From positions 1 through 64,000 of the forward strand of contig JAEDJA010000005.1 in the NCBI GenBank assembly GCA_016296575.1: a stretch of DNA of 64,000 bases. Reading direction: 5' to 3'. Below are positions 25,946 to 35,560 of this stretch, piece by piece. The position numbers were made by a program, and so were the translations under genes. The DNA comes from Treponema sp. (GTDB taxonomy: Bacteria; Spirochaetota; Spirochaetia; Treponematales; Treponemataceae). The number at the start of each line of letters is the position of its first letter. Positions within the stretch are counted from its first letter, which is position 1. Below the pieces are notes generated by a model, which did not search any database, was not told the DNA's origin, and saw only the letters and a program-made list of their open reading frames with translations.

Positions 25946-26323
25946 TTAATCCAGTTTTTCAATAATAACAAATGCCGTAGCATATTCTTTTTCGTGACTA
26001 AGTGAAACATGCACAACACATTTTCCTACACGCTTTTCAAGAATCTCTTTTGCAGTATTTTCAAACACGAAATATGGTTTTCCATCCTTATCTTTTTGGA
26101 TATACAAATCTTTAAGCTCAAATCCAAAAATACCGGTACCAAGTGCCTTGGAAAAAGCTTCTTTTGCGGCAAATCTAACCGCAAGATGTTCCCTTCTAGA
26201 CTTGATTGTACCAGTTGCAGACAGTTCTTTTTCATTGAAATATCGCTTGGAAAGATTCTCGTCCAAAACCCATTTTTCAAAACGTGGAACTTCTGTAATG
26301 TCTGTACCTATTCCGTATATCAT
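25946..26323 (-). CDS. acpS: Holo-[acyl-carrier-protein] synthase
   Basis: A 125-residue phosphopantetheinyl transferase that loads coenzyme A's 4'-phosphopantetheine onto acyl carrier protein. The Mg-binding Asp in GIGTDITEV and the Glu in RFAAKEAFSKALGTG are both present. Its start overlaps the cdaR stop by 4 nt, indicating coupling. Confidence 0.95.
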   Translation of the reverse strand: MIYGIGTDITEVPRFEKWVLDENLSKRYFNEKELSATGTIKSRREHLAVRFAAKEAFSKALGTGIFGFELKDLYIQKDKDGKPYFVFENTAKEILEKRVGKCVVHVSLSHEKEYATAFVIIEKLD

Positions 26324-27333
26324 GAGAAAATAAAATCCATATTCAGCATTGATGATGAATTCTGTTCCATGTTATCTTCTTCTGTTTCAAGAACTTCAGG
26401 CCGTTCAACAATACTGATAATTATAGTATCGGCACTTTTTTCAACTACTTCAACTCCACGAGGAACATTAAAATTAACAGGAACTTCAATCTCTCCAGCT
26501 TCCTTTACATCGGAAAGATTAAGATTGATGGTTTCAGGCTTAAAATTGTCCAGTGTTAAAACAGGGCCTGAAACTCGTGCAAAGAACAGCGGAATCTCAC
26601 TGTTAATCTCAAAACGCTCATTAAGATACATAGGAATAAGTTTTACAGCTTCAATATTCTTTTCGATAATCTGTGGTTCTACTTCAACTGTAACAGAATA
26701 ATCAGAACTGTTTTCAAGAGAAATAATCTTATTATTATTTTGAACGGAAACTTTTTTTGTAAAAGTTTTTGTTGCATCGGTAAGTTCAACGGTGGTTGTA
26801 TTAAATGATTCAAGAGTATTAACTATGGAAGCAGGACCCGTTACATTTACAAAGGACGGGTCTACGCTTACACCAGAGATTTTATACCCATAAGCTGCTT
26901 CACCAAAGCTCTGCACTTCAACAGGAAGAGCTTTTGTAATTCGCTTATCCACCGTTACATCAATAACTTCAGGTGTCATTATAATTTCAAGTGGATCAAG
27001 TGATAAAATAGTTTCTGAAACAACAAGAACAACAGGAGCTCGGAAGGTACCGCTTTCTGTAAGATAATTTAAATTAATACTAGCGGAAAAATCAGAACCC
27101 TTTATTGATGAAATATAATTCTTATTGGCGCGGACAGTAATTTTTACAGAAGAAGGAATATTAGATACAAGTGTTACTTCACCTTGTTCATGCACTCTAA
27201 GAGGAATAATAATAGTCTTTCTATCTACCTGTGACATATGGTAAAAAAGATAGAGAAAAAGTGCAAAAACAAAACACACAAGCTTCTGAGGCCAGTTGTG
27301 GGTAAATCTATCAATTAACTGGTTTACTTTCAT
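26320..27333 (-). CDS. cdaR: YbbR-domain regulator of CdaA
   Basis: A 337-residue protein with one N-terminal membrane anchor (about residues 16-34) and three or four YbbR domains facing outward (VDVTVDKRITKALPVEVQSFGEAAYGYKI is typical, split here by context). In Firmicutes CdaR modulates the diadenylate cyclase CdaA. Its start lies inside the 3' end of cdaA (23-nt overlap), and its stop overlaps acpS by 4 nt. Confidence 0.88.
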   Translation of the reverse strand: MKVNQLIDRFTHNWPQKLVCFVFALFLYLFYHMSQVDRKTIIIPLRVHEQGEVTLVSNIPSSVKITVRANKNYISSIKGSDFSASINLNYLTESGTFRAPVVLVVSETILSLDPLEIIMTPEVIDVTVDKRITKALPVEVQSFGEAAYGYKISGVSVDPSFVNVTGPASIVNTLESFNTTTVELTDATKTFTKKVSVQNNNKIISLENSSDYSVTVEVEPQIIEKNIEAVKLIPMYLNERFEINSEIPLFFARVSGPVLTLDNFKPETINLNLSDVKEAGEIEVPVNFNVPRGVEVVEKSADTIIISIVERPEVLETEEDNMEQNSSSMLNMDFIFS

Positions 27334-28120
27334 CTATTGTGTCCTCGATACTTGCATCATTTGGAGTTATTTCCAGAAGGTTTTCCAAAACTTTACGGGC
27401 TTCCTGAGTTGTAAGATCATAATGAAGCTTTGAATCATATGCCAGACTGATTGCACCAGATTCTTCAGATACAATTAGAACTACAGCATCAGAAACTTCA
27501 CATACACCCAGGGCTGCACGGTGACGGGTTCCAAAAGTCATTTTAATATCATACTGTTCCGAAAGAGGAAGAAAACATCCGGCAGCAATTACTTTATTTC
27601 CCTGAATAAAACAAGCTCCATCATGTAAAGCTGTATCCATGGAAAAAATAGTCATAAGAAGATTTGTTGAAATATCGGCATTAAGCTTTGTTCCGGTATT
27701 TATAACATTTTCAAGCTTAGTATGACGGATAAAAACACACAGCATACCACGTCGCTGTTTTGAGAGCATTTCAGCAGCCAGAAGAACAGAGTCTACATAA
27801 GTATGCTTTGATCGTGTACCAAAAGCAAACCAGCGGCTCTGTCCAAGGCGAAGAAAGAGTTTGCGCAGTTCCGGCTGAAAGATAATGGCAAATCCGATAA
27901 CAAGTCCCGGAGCAATAATATTCAAAAGCCAGAGAATTGTATCAAGCTGAAGAATAGTAGCTGCAGCATAGCTTCCCAAAACTATAATAACGGCCTTAAT
28001 AACTCCGTTAGTTTTGGAAAGCATTTCATAAGCCTTATAAATAATTACAGTCAGAATGCCAACATCCAGAATAGGTTTGAGAAAATTGTAAACGGACAGA
28101 AGGGCATCTACTGCTTTCAT
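27311..28120 (-). CDS. cdaA: Diadenylate cyclase (c-di-AMP synthase)
   Basis: A 269-residue membrane-bound DAC-domain enzyme that makes cyclic di-AMP from two ATP. Three N-terminal membrane helices (about 15-80) precede the catalytic domain with the DGA motif (LHDGACFIQG) and the RHR motif (GTRHRAALGV). c-di-AMP usually controls potassium and osmolyte balance and wall integrity. It begins 26 nt after thrA and overlaps cdaR, so it should be transcribed from the thrA promoter unless an internal one exists. Confidence 0.95.
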   Translation of the reverse strand: MKAVDALLSVYNFLKPILDVGILTVIIYKAYEMLSKTNGVIKAVIIVLGSYAAATILQLDTILWLLNIIAPGLVIGFAIIFQPELRKLFLRLGQSRWFAFGTRSKHTYVDSVLLAAEMLSKQRRGMLCVFIRHTKLENVINTGTKLNADISTNLLMTIFSMDTALHDGACFIQGNKVIAAGCFLPLSEQYDIKMTFGTRHRAALGVCEVSDAVVLIVSEESGAISLAYDSKLHYDLTTQEARKVLENLLEITPNDASIEDTIDESKPVN

Positions 28121-28146
28121 GGATTCTCTCCAAAGTCAATTTCAGC

Positions 28147-30651
28147 TTAGTTAGAACTATTGAAGCTTACTGTGCGGAGAATATCTCCAAATACACCAGC
28201 GGCAGTTACACCTGCCCCTGCTCCGTATCCGCGAACTGTAAGTGGAATTGGCTGATAGCGTTCTGTGTAGAATACAAAAGCATTTTCACCGCCACGAACA
28301 CCGTACAGAGGATTGTCCTGAGTAACTTCAAGCATACCAACAGAAACTTTTCCGTCTTTGATTGAAGCACCCATGCGAAGTACTTTGCCTTCTTTTTTGA
28401 GATCGGCAATTTTTTTGGCAAAGTATTCATCAACCTGTGGAAGTTTTTCAAGGAATTCTTCGATAGTTCCAGTTGAATCAAAGAAATCTGGGAATACCTT
28501 GTTCATTGTGATGTCTTCAAGCTCCAGGTTCATGCCACTTTCACGGGCAATGATAAGAGCTTTACGAGCAACGTCCATTCCGTTCAAGTCATCTCGTGGA
28601 TCTGGTTCTGTGTAACGAAGTTCTTTTGCTTCAAGTACAGCTTTAGAGAATGAAACACCTTCATCAAGTTTTCCAAAGATGTATGAAAGTGAACCTGACA
28701 TGATTCCGTTGAATTCAGTAAGCTTATCACCTGATTTGAAAAGGTTCTGGAGTGTATCAATGATTGGAAGACCAGCACCTACGTTTGTTTCGTAAAGGAA
28801 GCGGCGGTGCATCTTGTTGGCAGTTTCACGAAGATTTCGGTAGAATTCCATATTCATTGAGTTTGCACGTTTGTTTGGTGTTGCAATGCTCATTCCTGCG
28901 TTCAAAAGATCCAGATAACGTTCTGGAAGATCATAACTTGCTGTACAGTCAACAAATACAGGATTAAGAGGTTTTACCCGTTTTACAAATTCAATAATTT
29001 CATCAACATTTTTGTCTGATGTTGAGAATTTGATTGGTGGATTTTTCATTGTTTCACGCCAGGAAGAAAGATCAATTCCATCTTCATTCATGTACATACC
29101 GTCGATTGTTGTGATACACATAACCTTGATATCAACGTTCTGAGAAAGAAGCTTATCGTGCTGTGAGTAAATCTGATCAATCATTGTTCCACCGATTGTA
29201 CCAGCTCCAAATGCAAACACTTCAATGCTCTGTGCTGTGTTGAAGAAGAAACGGTGAACTGCACGAACAGCTGTATCACCCATATCCCCACGAATTACAG
29301 AAGAAATACAGCGTTCTGAGCTTCCCTGGGCAATAGCAAGATTATTAATATCCTGTGATGAAAGTGCATCCATGAATTTTCCGGCAATACCCCGGTTCTG
29401 AATCATTCCATCCCCTACTACCGAAACGATTGCACAATCATGCTGAACTTCGATTTTATTGATAAGAAGATCTGCAATTTCCAGTTCAAATTCTTTATTC
29501 AAAGCATCAACAACTTTGTTAGATTCAGCATCACGTACACAGAAAGAAATTGTATATTCTGATGAAGACTGTGTGATAAGAAGCATAGAAGCTTTTGCGG
29601 AAGTAACTGAATTGAAGATTCGGCTTGCAGTTCCAGTACGGCCTTTCATACCATTGCCAGAAACTGAAATCATAGCAACATTTTTAAGACAGGAAATACC
29701 ACAGATTGGTGTATCCTTCTTTTCATATGGACCTTTTCCAATGCGTGTACCACGGGCAGAAGGATTGTGAGAGTTCAAACTCCATGCTTCAATTCCTTTT
29801 GCCTGAAGAGGAGCAAGTGTTTTTGGATGAAGAACCTTTGATCCAAAGAATGAAAGCTCCATGGCTTCTTCGTATGTCATGTCATCAACAAGAATTGCAT
29901 CTTTTACAATACGTGGATCTGCTGTGTAAACACCGTCAACATCTGTCCAGAATTCGCATTTCTTTGAACCAAGACTTGCTGCAAGAATCGAAGCAGAAAA
30001 ATCAGAACCATTACGACCAAGAAGACCCATAACCGGTTTTTCGCCAGTACCACGTATCCAGGAACAGATAAAGCCTGGGAAAAGAAGAATCTGTGTCTGC
30101 TGGTTTGATTCACCGTCGCGGAATGGAACACAAGCTTCAGCACATTTGCCGTAATCAGGATCACCTTCTTTGTGCTCCCCTGTTGTATAAATGAACTTAC
30201 GTGAATCAAGAAGCATTACACTCTGGCCTTTTGCACGGAGAACAGCTTCCATAATTGGAGATGACATAAGTTCTCCCATACCCATAATGCGGCAATAAAT
30301 TGTAGAAGGACATTCGCCAAATGAAAGACAACCATCCAGAAGTTTTGCTGTTTCTTCAAGATAAGGATTGATTTTTTCCATTACTTTATCTGCTGCAAAA
30401 CCTTTTACTTTTGATTCAAGTTCATCACAGATTTCTGCATGGGTCTTTTTAAGATCATCGATAAATTTTTCTGAGGTGGTGCCGGTGGTACAAGCATCAA
30501 TAGCTGCCTGGAGACTGTTTGAAACGCCAGCTACAGCTGAAACAACTACGCTTACTCTTTCTTTTTCTGCACGTCCACAAATAATGTCTGCTGATGAGAT
30601 AATGCGGCGGGCATTTCCCATGGAAGTTCCACCGAATTTCAATGTAATCAT
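28147..30651 (-). CDS. thrA: Bifunctional aspartokinase / homoserine dehydrogenase
   Basis: An 834-residue fusion of the first and third steps from aspartate to threonine and methionine. Residues 1-~290 are the aspartokinase (KFGGTSMGNA at the start, FWTDVDGVYTADPR near 230). Two ACT domains (~320-460) should bind feedback amino acids. Residues ~465-834 are homoserine dehydrogenase, with nucleotide loop FGAGTIGG and the VGAGLPIIDTL and Lys-containing segments. Length and order match E. coli ThrA. AGGTGG lies 7 nt before the ATG, with a strong promoter upstream. No threonine attenuator peptide was seen. Confidence 0.95.
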   Translation of the reverse strand: MITLKFGGTSMGNARRIISSADIICGRAEKERVSVVVSAVAGVSNSLQAAIDACTTGTTSEKFIDDLKKTHAEICDELESKVKGFAADKVMEKINPYLEETAKLLDGCLSFGECPSTIYCRIMGMGELMSSPIMEAVLRAKGQSVMLLDSRKFIYTTGEHKEGDPDYGKCAEACVPFRDGESNQQTQILLFPGFICSWIRGTGEKPVMGLLGRNGSDFSASILAASLGSKKCEFWTDVDGVYTADPRIVKDAILVDDMTYEEAMELSFFGSKVLHPKTLAPLQAKGIEAWSLNSHNPSARGTRIGKGPYEKKDTPICGISCLKNVAMISVSGNGMKGRTGTASRIFNSVTSAKASMLLITQSSSEYTISFCVRDAESNKVVDALNKEFELEIADLLINKIEVQHDCAIVSVVGDGMIQNRGIAGKFMDALSSQDINNLAIAQGSSERCISSVIRGDMGDTAVRAVHRFFFNTAQSIEVFAFGAGTIGGTMIDQIYSQHDKLLSQNVDIKVMCITTIDGMYMNEDGIDLSSWRETMKNPPIKFSTSDKNVDEIIEFVKRVKPLNPVFVDCTASYDLPERYLDLLNAGMSIATPNKRANSMNMEFYRNLRETANKMHRRFLYETNVGAGLPIIDTLQNLFKSGDKLTEFNGIMSGSLSYIFGKLDEGVSFSKAVLEAKELRYTEPDPRDDLNGMDVARKALIIARESGMNLELEDITMNKVFPDFFDSTGTIEEFLEKLPQVDEYFAKKIADLKKEGKVLRMGASIKDGKVSVGMLEVTQDNPLYGVRGGENAFVFYTERYQPIPLTVRGYGAGAGVTAAGVFGDILRTVSFNSSN

Positions 30652-30681
30652 ATAATACCACCTATTTAAAAAAGTTAATCT

Positions 30682-30710
30682 ATTATAAGGGAAAAATAAG
30701 AAATTTTCAA
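30682..30710 (-). promoter_or_regulatory. Promoter of the thrA-cdaA operon
   Basis: On the minus strand TTGAAA (30705-30710), 17-nt spacer, TATAAT (30682-30687). The short leader ends with an AGGTGG ribosome site. Confidence 0.75.
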
Positions 30711-30764
30711 TTAAATTAGAATGATGATATATCCAAAATGTCCAATCTAATATATACTAAATTT

Positions 30765-31001
30765 ATGGGCAATCTTGAAACTATTAATCTTGAAATAATC
30801 CTTGGTGTTCTTAAAAGCTGGCCTGTAATTGTCACAGCAGTTGCATTCCTTCTAATAATGATGTTTACCACATTTATTATCAACTACCGTAAAAAACCTC
30901 CAAAATCAAAGAAAGCAAAAAAAGCTGCACCTCCATCAAAATCTCAGGCAGAGGAATCAGCCGAAGGTGAATCAGCTTCATCAGATAATGATGACGAATA
31001 A
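30765..31001 (+). CDS. Small single-span membrane protein
   Basis: A 78-residue protein from the ATG at 30765 (MGNLETINLEIILG). It has one membrane segment (about residues 16-40), then a Lys/Pro-rich basic stretch and an acidic Glu/Ser/Asp tail. The upstream ATG at 30738 is less likely. TATACT lies exactly 6 nt before 30765, an arrangement repeated in front of other genes here, and neither ATG has a ribosome site. Its last 58 nt overlap the 3' end of recQ tail to tail. Unknown function; a YajC- or secretion-like accessory protein is a guess only. Confidence 0.55.
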   Translation: MGNLETINLEIILGVLKSWPVIVTAVAFLLIMMFTTFIINYRKKPPKSKKAKKAAPPSKSQAEESAEGESASSDNDDE

Positions 31002-32581
31002 ACAGTTTTATCTTTTTTGCGATTTACCGTGGTGTAGCAGTTTTTCCATAAAAAATTGCTTTGTTTTATAATTCCGCCGATTTCAAGATCTTTTATAATG
31101 TCCAGAACCTCATTTCGACTCCAGATACGTTTCCCTGTAATCTTACAAGAAATATTGTTCATACGTTCGTAAAGAATTTCTTCAAGATCTCCTGCAGAAT
31201 AAAAACGGCGGTTCCTTTTTATAAGACGAAAAGCATATTCACCATCAGATATTTTCCTGCGCTCTGAAAATAATCTCTTAACCCTTAAAAACAGATTTTT
31301 TTCTTTCCATTGCTCATCCTCTTTTCGTTTATCGCAAAGGTCACAACCTGAACACACTGCTTTTTCACCCCCTAAACTGTCAAGTAGAACCTGCCGCCTG
31401 CAATCAGTGGTTTCTGCAAAATCATGAAGAGCTCTTTCCCGTGATAATGGAGGAAACTGTGAAGTTCTAAGACTATCTTCCCCGCTCCAAAGCAGCACTG
31501 CTTTTGCAACAGATCCGTCCCTTCCGCCTCGGCCAGCTTCCTGAATGTACGCTTCTGCAGTTTGAGGTGCATCCAGATGAATTACTGTTTTTATATTTTT
31601 TTTGTCTACTCCCATACCATAGGCACAAGTAGCGCAAAGTACTCCATCTTTTGAATCATAAAACCATTTTTCAGTTTCTTCCTTTTCTGATTTTTCAAGA
31701 CCGGCATGGTAAAATTTTGCAAAATCATTTCCATAACACATGTTCAATTCCCGCGCTATATGCTCAGTTTTATTTCTGGTACCGCAAAAAACTATTAAAG
31801 GTCTTTCCATCTGATGGCACAAAAGAATTACTTCTTTTTCTTTTACGGAAGCTTTTTTTACATAATAATGAATATTCTGCCTGTCACATTCACTTCGAAC
31901 TACGTGGGCTGATCCAGAAAAAAGGATTTCACTGACCCGCTGCAAAACCGAAGGTGATGCCGTAGCTGTAAAAGCAGTTATTACAGGAGGAGAAAGCTTT
32001 TCAATAACATTGCCAAGAGTCAGATAACTTGGACGGAAACTGTCTCCCCATTCACTTACACAATGAGCTTCATCTATGGCAACATGCACAATTCCAAGAC
32101 TTTTTATTCGTTCAAGAAGAGACTGTGATTGAAGCACTTCAGGATTTGCTATGATTACCTTTGCCCTACCATCTTTCAGGCGGGAAAAATATTCATTGCG
32201 CTCCTGTTCATCCTGACCGCCACGAAACATTACTGCCTGAAGAGAGCCTTCCGTCATACGACGCTGCTGATCTGTCATAAGAGCCAAAAGGGGATAGATT
32301 ATAAGTGTAATTCCAGGCAGCATGATTGCAGGCACCAGAAAACAAAGAGATTTTCCTGCGCCAGTTGGAAGAAGAACAATCTGCCGCCCCTTTAGATAAG
32401 AATCTTCATTGGAAGGAATGTCACTTTTATTAGAGCCACAAGCCTCAAAGGCTTCAAGAATATTGGAGATAACAAGCCGCTGCCAGGGAAAAAGATATTT
32501 TATACCGAAATTCTCAAATGCAGTACGGGCAACAGGATCATTTGAGTAATCAAGTTCTGAAAAAATCTTCTTTTCTTCCAT
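30944..32581 (-). CDS. recQ: RecQ-family DNA helicase
   Basis: A 545-residue 3'-5' superfamily-2 helicase. The helicase core shows LPTGAGKSLCFLVPA, IDEAHCVSEWGDSFRP, TATASP and the QEAGRGGRDG motif VI. A zinc-binding region with four Cys (DCRR ... CSGCDLCD) follows. It lacks a C-terminal HRDC domain, ending in a Ser-rich tail, so it is shorter than E. coli RecQ (about 610). No ribosome site is present; TATATT lies 6 nt before the ATG. Confidence 0.9.
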   Translation of the reverse strand: MEEKKIFSELDYSNDPVARTAFENFGIKYLFPWQRLVISNILEAFEACGSNKSDIPSNEDSYLKGRQIVLLPTGAGKSLCFLVPAIMLPGITLIIYPLLALMTDQQRRMTEGSLQAVMFRGGQDEQERNEYFSRLKDGRAKVIIANPEVLQSQSLLERIKSLGIVHVAIDEAHCVSEWGDSFRPSYLTLGNVIEKLSPPVITAFTATASPSVLQRVSEILFSGSAHVVRSECDRQNIHYYVKKASVKEKEVILLCHQMERPLIVFCGTRNKTEHIARELNMCYGNDFAKFYHAGLEKSEKEETEKWFYDSKDGVLCATCAYGMGVDKKNIKTVIHLDAPQTAEAYIQEAGRGGRDGSVAKAVLLWSGEDSLRTSQFPPLSRERALHDFAETTDCRRQVLLDSLGGEKAVCSGCDLCDKRKEDEQWKEKNLFLRVKRLFSERRKISDGEYAFRLIKRNRRFYSAGDLEEILYERMNNISCKITGKRIWSRNEVLDIIKDLEIGGIIKQSNFLWKNCYTTVNRKKDKTVYSSSLSDEADSPSADSSA

Positions 32582-32587
32582 ACCAAT

Positions 32588-32617
32588 AATATATGTTTAA
32601 AAAAGATTTTTCGGCAA
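32588..32617 (-). promoter_or_regulatory. Candidate recQ promoter (leaderless arrangement)
   Basis: On the minus strand TTGCCG (32612-32617), 18-nt spacer, TATATT (32588-32593), 6 nt from the ATG. Confidence 0.5.
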
Positions 32618-32632
32618 AAGGGAAAAGAATTT

Positions 32633-32676
32633 ATAACAAACTGCAACGAAAATTAATAATATTTGCAGTTTGTTAT
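32633..32676 (-). terminator. Perfect 14-bp inverted repeat after potD
   Basis: ATAACAAACTGCAA (32633-32646) and its exact complement (32663-32676) with a 16-nt AT-rich loop, placed 8 nt after the potD stop. The trailing T stretch is weak on the minus strand. It is most likely the terminator of the pot operon, though a protein-binding palindrome is possible. Confidence 0.6.
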
Positions 32677-32683
32677 ATAAAAA

Positions 32684-33724
32684 TTATTCTCCGAAGCGGA
32701 TATCCTGCCAGATTGTATTATACTTGTCCAAATCTTGTCCAAGATCGTTTTTAAGTTCACAGTTATTCAGCATTGAGGCTTCGTACATAGGTGTTGTTGT
32801 AACATATTCCTGAGCAGGAAGATTTACGAAACAAGGAAAATGGAAGTAATCAATGAACTTAGCATAATTTTCTGGTCTGTGCATAAAGTTGATGAACTCA
32901 TTTGCCAGTTCAACATGTTTTGCTGTTTTCAGAATACACATACTGTCAAGGTAAGCTGGTCCACCATTTTCTGGGATAAAGAAGTCGATGGTTTCTGCCC
33001 ACTTATCTTCAGGAACTTCTCCAAAAGTTACTTCTGCATACCCCTGACAAAGCCAGAAATCACCACTGGCAAAAGATTTACCAAAGCTTTCTGCATCAAA
33101 TTTTACAAGATTTGGTTTCCATGCTTTTGAAATAAGATCTTTTGCGGCCATAAGTTCAGCATCGTTCAAGGAGTTTACACTGTGTCCCTGGTAGGCAAGA
33201 GCATCACCAACAACTTCACGCATATCATCCATCATTGTAGCATGGCCTTTGAAACGGGAATCAGCAAAAATATTCCAGGTACGCTCGTAGCTTCCTTCAG
33301 GAACTTTCGTTTTATTTACAGAAACACCGGCTGCACCAAAGTAATAAGGCATGCAGTACTTAAGATCAGGATCAAAATCCATTTTTTCAATAAGCTTTGG
33401 ATTAAGATTCTTTTTATTTGTCATTTTTGACTGATCCAAAGGCTGAAGCATTCCCTGTGCAATCATGATAGATGCATAATCTTGTGAAGGAACAACGATA
33501 TCGTAGCCTTTTGCTCCAGCACGAAGCTTTGCATACATTTCTTCATTTGAAGGATAGCAGTCCAGTTTTACAGTACAATTGAATTCTTTTTCAAAAGCAC
33601 GAAGAACATCATCCGGAGTATAATAAGTCCAGTTATAAAGATAGAGTGTATTATCATCTCCACCACAGGATATAAAACCACAACATGCGGCCAAAACTGC
33701 CAGCACCAGTAATATTTTTTTCAT
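32684..33724 (-). CDS. potD: Spermidine/putrescine-binding lipoprotein
   Basis: The substrate-binding subunit of a polyamine ABC importer, 346 residues. It starts at 33724 (AGGT 6 nt upstream) with a lipoprotein signal ending FISC at Cys20. NTLYLYNWTYYTPDDVLRAFEKEF and YDIVVPSQDY are typical of PotD/PotF. It is the last gene of potA-potB-potC-potD, 22 nt after potC, so the periplasmic receptor is made together with its transporter. Confidence 0.93.
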   Translation of the reverse strand: MKKILLVLAVLAACCGFISCGGDDNTLYLYNWTYYTPDDVLRAFEKEFNCTVKLDCYPSNEEMYAKLRAGAKGYDIVVPSQDYASIMIAQGMLQPLDQSKMTNKKNLNPKLIEKMDFDPDLKYCMPYYFGAAGVSVNKTKVPEGSYERTWNIFADSRFKGHATMMDDMREVVGDALAYQGHSVNSLNDAELMAAKDLISKAWKPNLVKFDAESFGKSFASGDFWLCQGYAEVTFGEVPEDKWAETIDFFIPENGGPAYLDSMCILKTAKHVELANEFINFMHRPENYAKFIDYFHFPCFVNLPAQEYVTTTPMYEASMLNNCELKNDLGQDLDKYNTIWQDIRFGE

Positions 33725-33746
33725 AAATAACCTCATTTTTAACTAA

Positions 33747-34610
33747 TTATTTACTTGCGGCAAAAGATTTAAGGCTCTTGCGCAAAATAACTGTAAATAC
33801 ACAGATAACAAGAATCAGTACAAAACTGAGAGAATTGATTACCGGACTTACACCGAAACGAATCATACTGTATACATAGATTGGCAGTGTTGTACTTCCA
33901 GGACCTGAAACAAGAGCAGTAATAACATAGTCTTCCAAAGACATTGTTACACTCATCATAAAACCAGAAATAATACCAGGCATGATTGCAGGAATAATAA
34001 CCTTTAACAAAGTCTGTCTTTCATTGGCCCCCAGGTCATAACTAGCTTCAATAATGGAATAATCAAATTCATCAACACGAGCACTTACCATAAGATAAAC
34101 AAAAGGAAGACAGAAGGTTGTATGAGCGATGAAAATGGTTACAAGTCCAAGAGAGAGTTTTATTGCATTAAAGAAAACCAGCATGGATACACCCATGATA
34201 ACTTCCGGAAGAACCATTGGCAGAAAACTAACGGCCTGAATGTAGTTTTTTCCACGGAATTTATACCATTTGATACCAATTGCAGCCATGGATCCAAGAA
34301 TTGTAGCCACCAGAGAAGATGTTACTGCAACAACCAGAGAATTCCAAAGTGCCTGCCATAGAGGTTTTGATTCAAAAACTAATTTTTCATACCATACAAA
34401 GCTGAAGCCAGTAAAGGTTGTGTCTTTTGATTCATTGAAAGAATAAAAGATGATTACCAGAAGAGGCATAAACAGGAAAACCAGTGCCAGAAGAAGCATA
34501 GTATTGGAAAAACCAAAATGTCTGTTGTGTTTCTTCCACTGGCGTTTTGCATGGCGATTATTTTCAGAAGATTTGATTTTTTCTGCAAAGAGTTTGTATG
34601 GATTAAACAT
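33747..34610 (-). CDS. potC: Polyamine ABC transporter permease PotC
   Basis: A 287-residue inner-membrane permease with about six membrane helices. The ATPase-contacting EAA loop is IIEASYDLGANERQTLLKVIIPAIMPGI. GGAGGT lies 7 nt before the ATG, and the start overlaps the potB stop by one base, so the two subunits are translationally coupled. It has a longer charged N-terminus (~35 residues) than most PotC proteins. Confidence 0.93.
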   Translation of the reverse strand: MFNPYKLFAEKIKSSENNRHAKRQWKKHNRHFGFSNTMLLLALVFLFMPLLVIIFYSFNESKDTTFTGFSFVWYEKLVFESKPLWQALWNSLVVAVTSSLVATILGSMAAIGIKWYKFRGKNYIQAVSFLPMVLPEVIMGVSMLVFFNAIKLSLGLVTIFIAHTTFCLPFVYLMVSARVDEFDYSIIEASYDLGANERQTLLKVIIPAIMPGIISGFMMSVTMSLEDYVITALVSGPGSTTLPIYVYSMIRFGVSPVINSLSFVLILVICVFTVILRKSLKSFAASK

Positions 34611-35545
34611 TATTTTTTACCTCCTGCAGTAAGATCTTCAGCAATGTTATTTTTCTTATTCATCTGTGTTTCTTTTTTACTTGATGAAAGCATCCAGAGA
34701 ATAGCAAACATAGAAACAGCAGTAATAACCATTGAGAAAGCAGATGCCAAAGGCCAGTTTCGAACCTTCTGAACCTGATCAACAATAATGTTACCAAGCA
34801 TGTAAGAATCTTTTCCACCAACCATCTGAGGAACTGTGTAGTTACCAAAAATAGGAATAAAAGTAAAAATCAGGGCGCTGATAATACCGCTTTTTACTCC
34901 AGGAATAAGAATCTGCATCATTGCCTGAGGTTTTGTAGCACCAAGATCACGGGCAGCTTCAAGAAGTGAAAAATCAAATCGGTCAACAGCAGTAAAGACA
35001 GGCAAAATAGCATATGGCAGGTACATGTAAACACTAACCAGAATAATGGCACCCTTTGTAAACATGAACTTGTGGGTTGTATAAACTGCATCTTTAGAAA
35101 ATCCGTGAAACAGATTGAAGAAGAAGCGGAAAATATCATTCAAAAGTCCGTTATCTCCAAGGATAGTCATCCATGCAAAGATACGAATAAGTGAGTTTGT
35201 AAGAAACGGAATGATTACCAGAATCAAAAGTATAGTCTGATGATGACTTCGAGCCATTGCATAACCACAAGGAAGAGCAATCAGAATTGTAATGGCGGTA
35301 GATGCTACAGTAATCCACAATGTGCGCAGGAAAATCATGGCATAAGCAGAACTGAACATCTGTTTATAAGCCTTAAGAGTGAACTTTGCCACTACACCAC
35401 CGTAAACATCACGAGTCATAAAAGAGTAAGCGATAATGATAACAATAGGAACTACGAAGAATACGCAGAACCACATACCCATTGGCCATCCGTAAACAGG
35501 TCCTGGATTTAGTTTCTTATATTTTTTTTCAGATTTGTCTTTCAA
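34610..35545 (-). CDS. potB: Polyamine ABC transporter permease PotB
   Basis: A 311-residue membrane permease with six predicted helices and the EAA loop LLEAARDLGATKPQAMMQILIPGV. The start is TTG at 35545, with AGGT 7 nt upstream. It pairs with PotC to form the polyamine channel. It has Lys-rich ends facing the cytoplasm. Confidence 0.92.
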   Translation of the reverse strand: MKDKSEKKYKKLNPGPVYGWPMGMWFCVFFVVPIVIIIAYSFMTRDVYGGVVAKFTLKAYKQMFSSAYAMIFLRTLWITVASTAITILIALPCGYAMARSHHQTILLILVIIPFLTNSLIRIFAWMTILGDNGLLNDIFRFFFNLFHGFSKDAVYTTHKFMFTKGAIILVSVYMYLPYAILPVFTAVDRFDFSLLEAARDLGATKPQAMMQILIPGVKSGIISALIFTFIPIFGNYTVPQMVGGKDSYMLGNIIVDQVQKVRNWPLASAFSMVITAVSMFAILWMLSSSKKETQMNKKNNIAEDLTAGGKK

Positions 35546-35560
35546 AGCTTTACCTGTGCC

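Noticed and set aside
26009..26701. 230-codon frame opposite acpS and cdaR
   Set aside because: Antisense to two well-supported overlapping genes.
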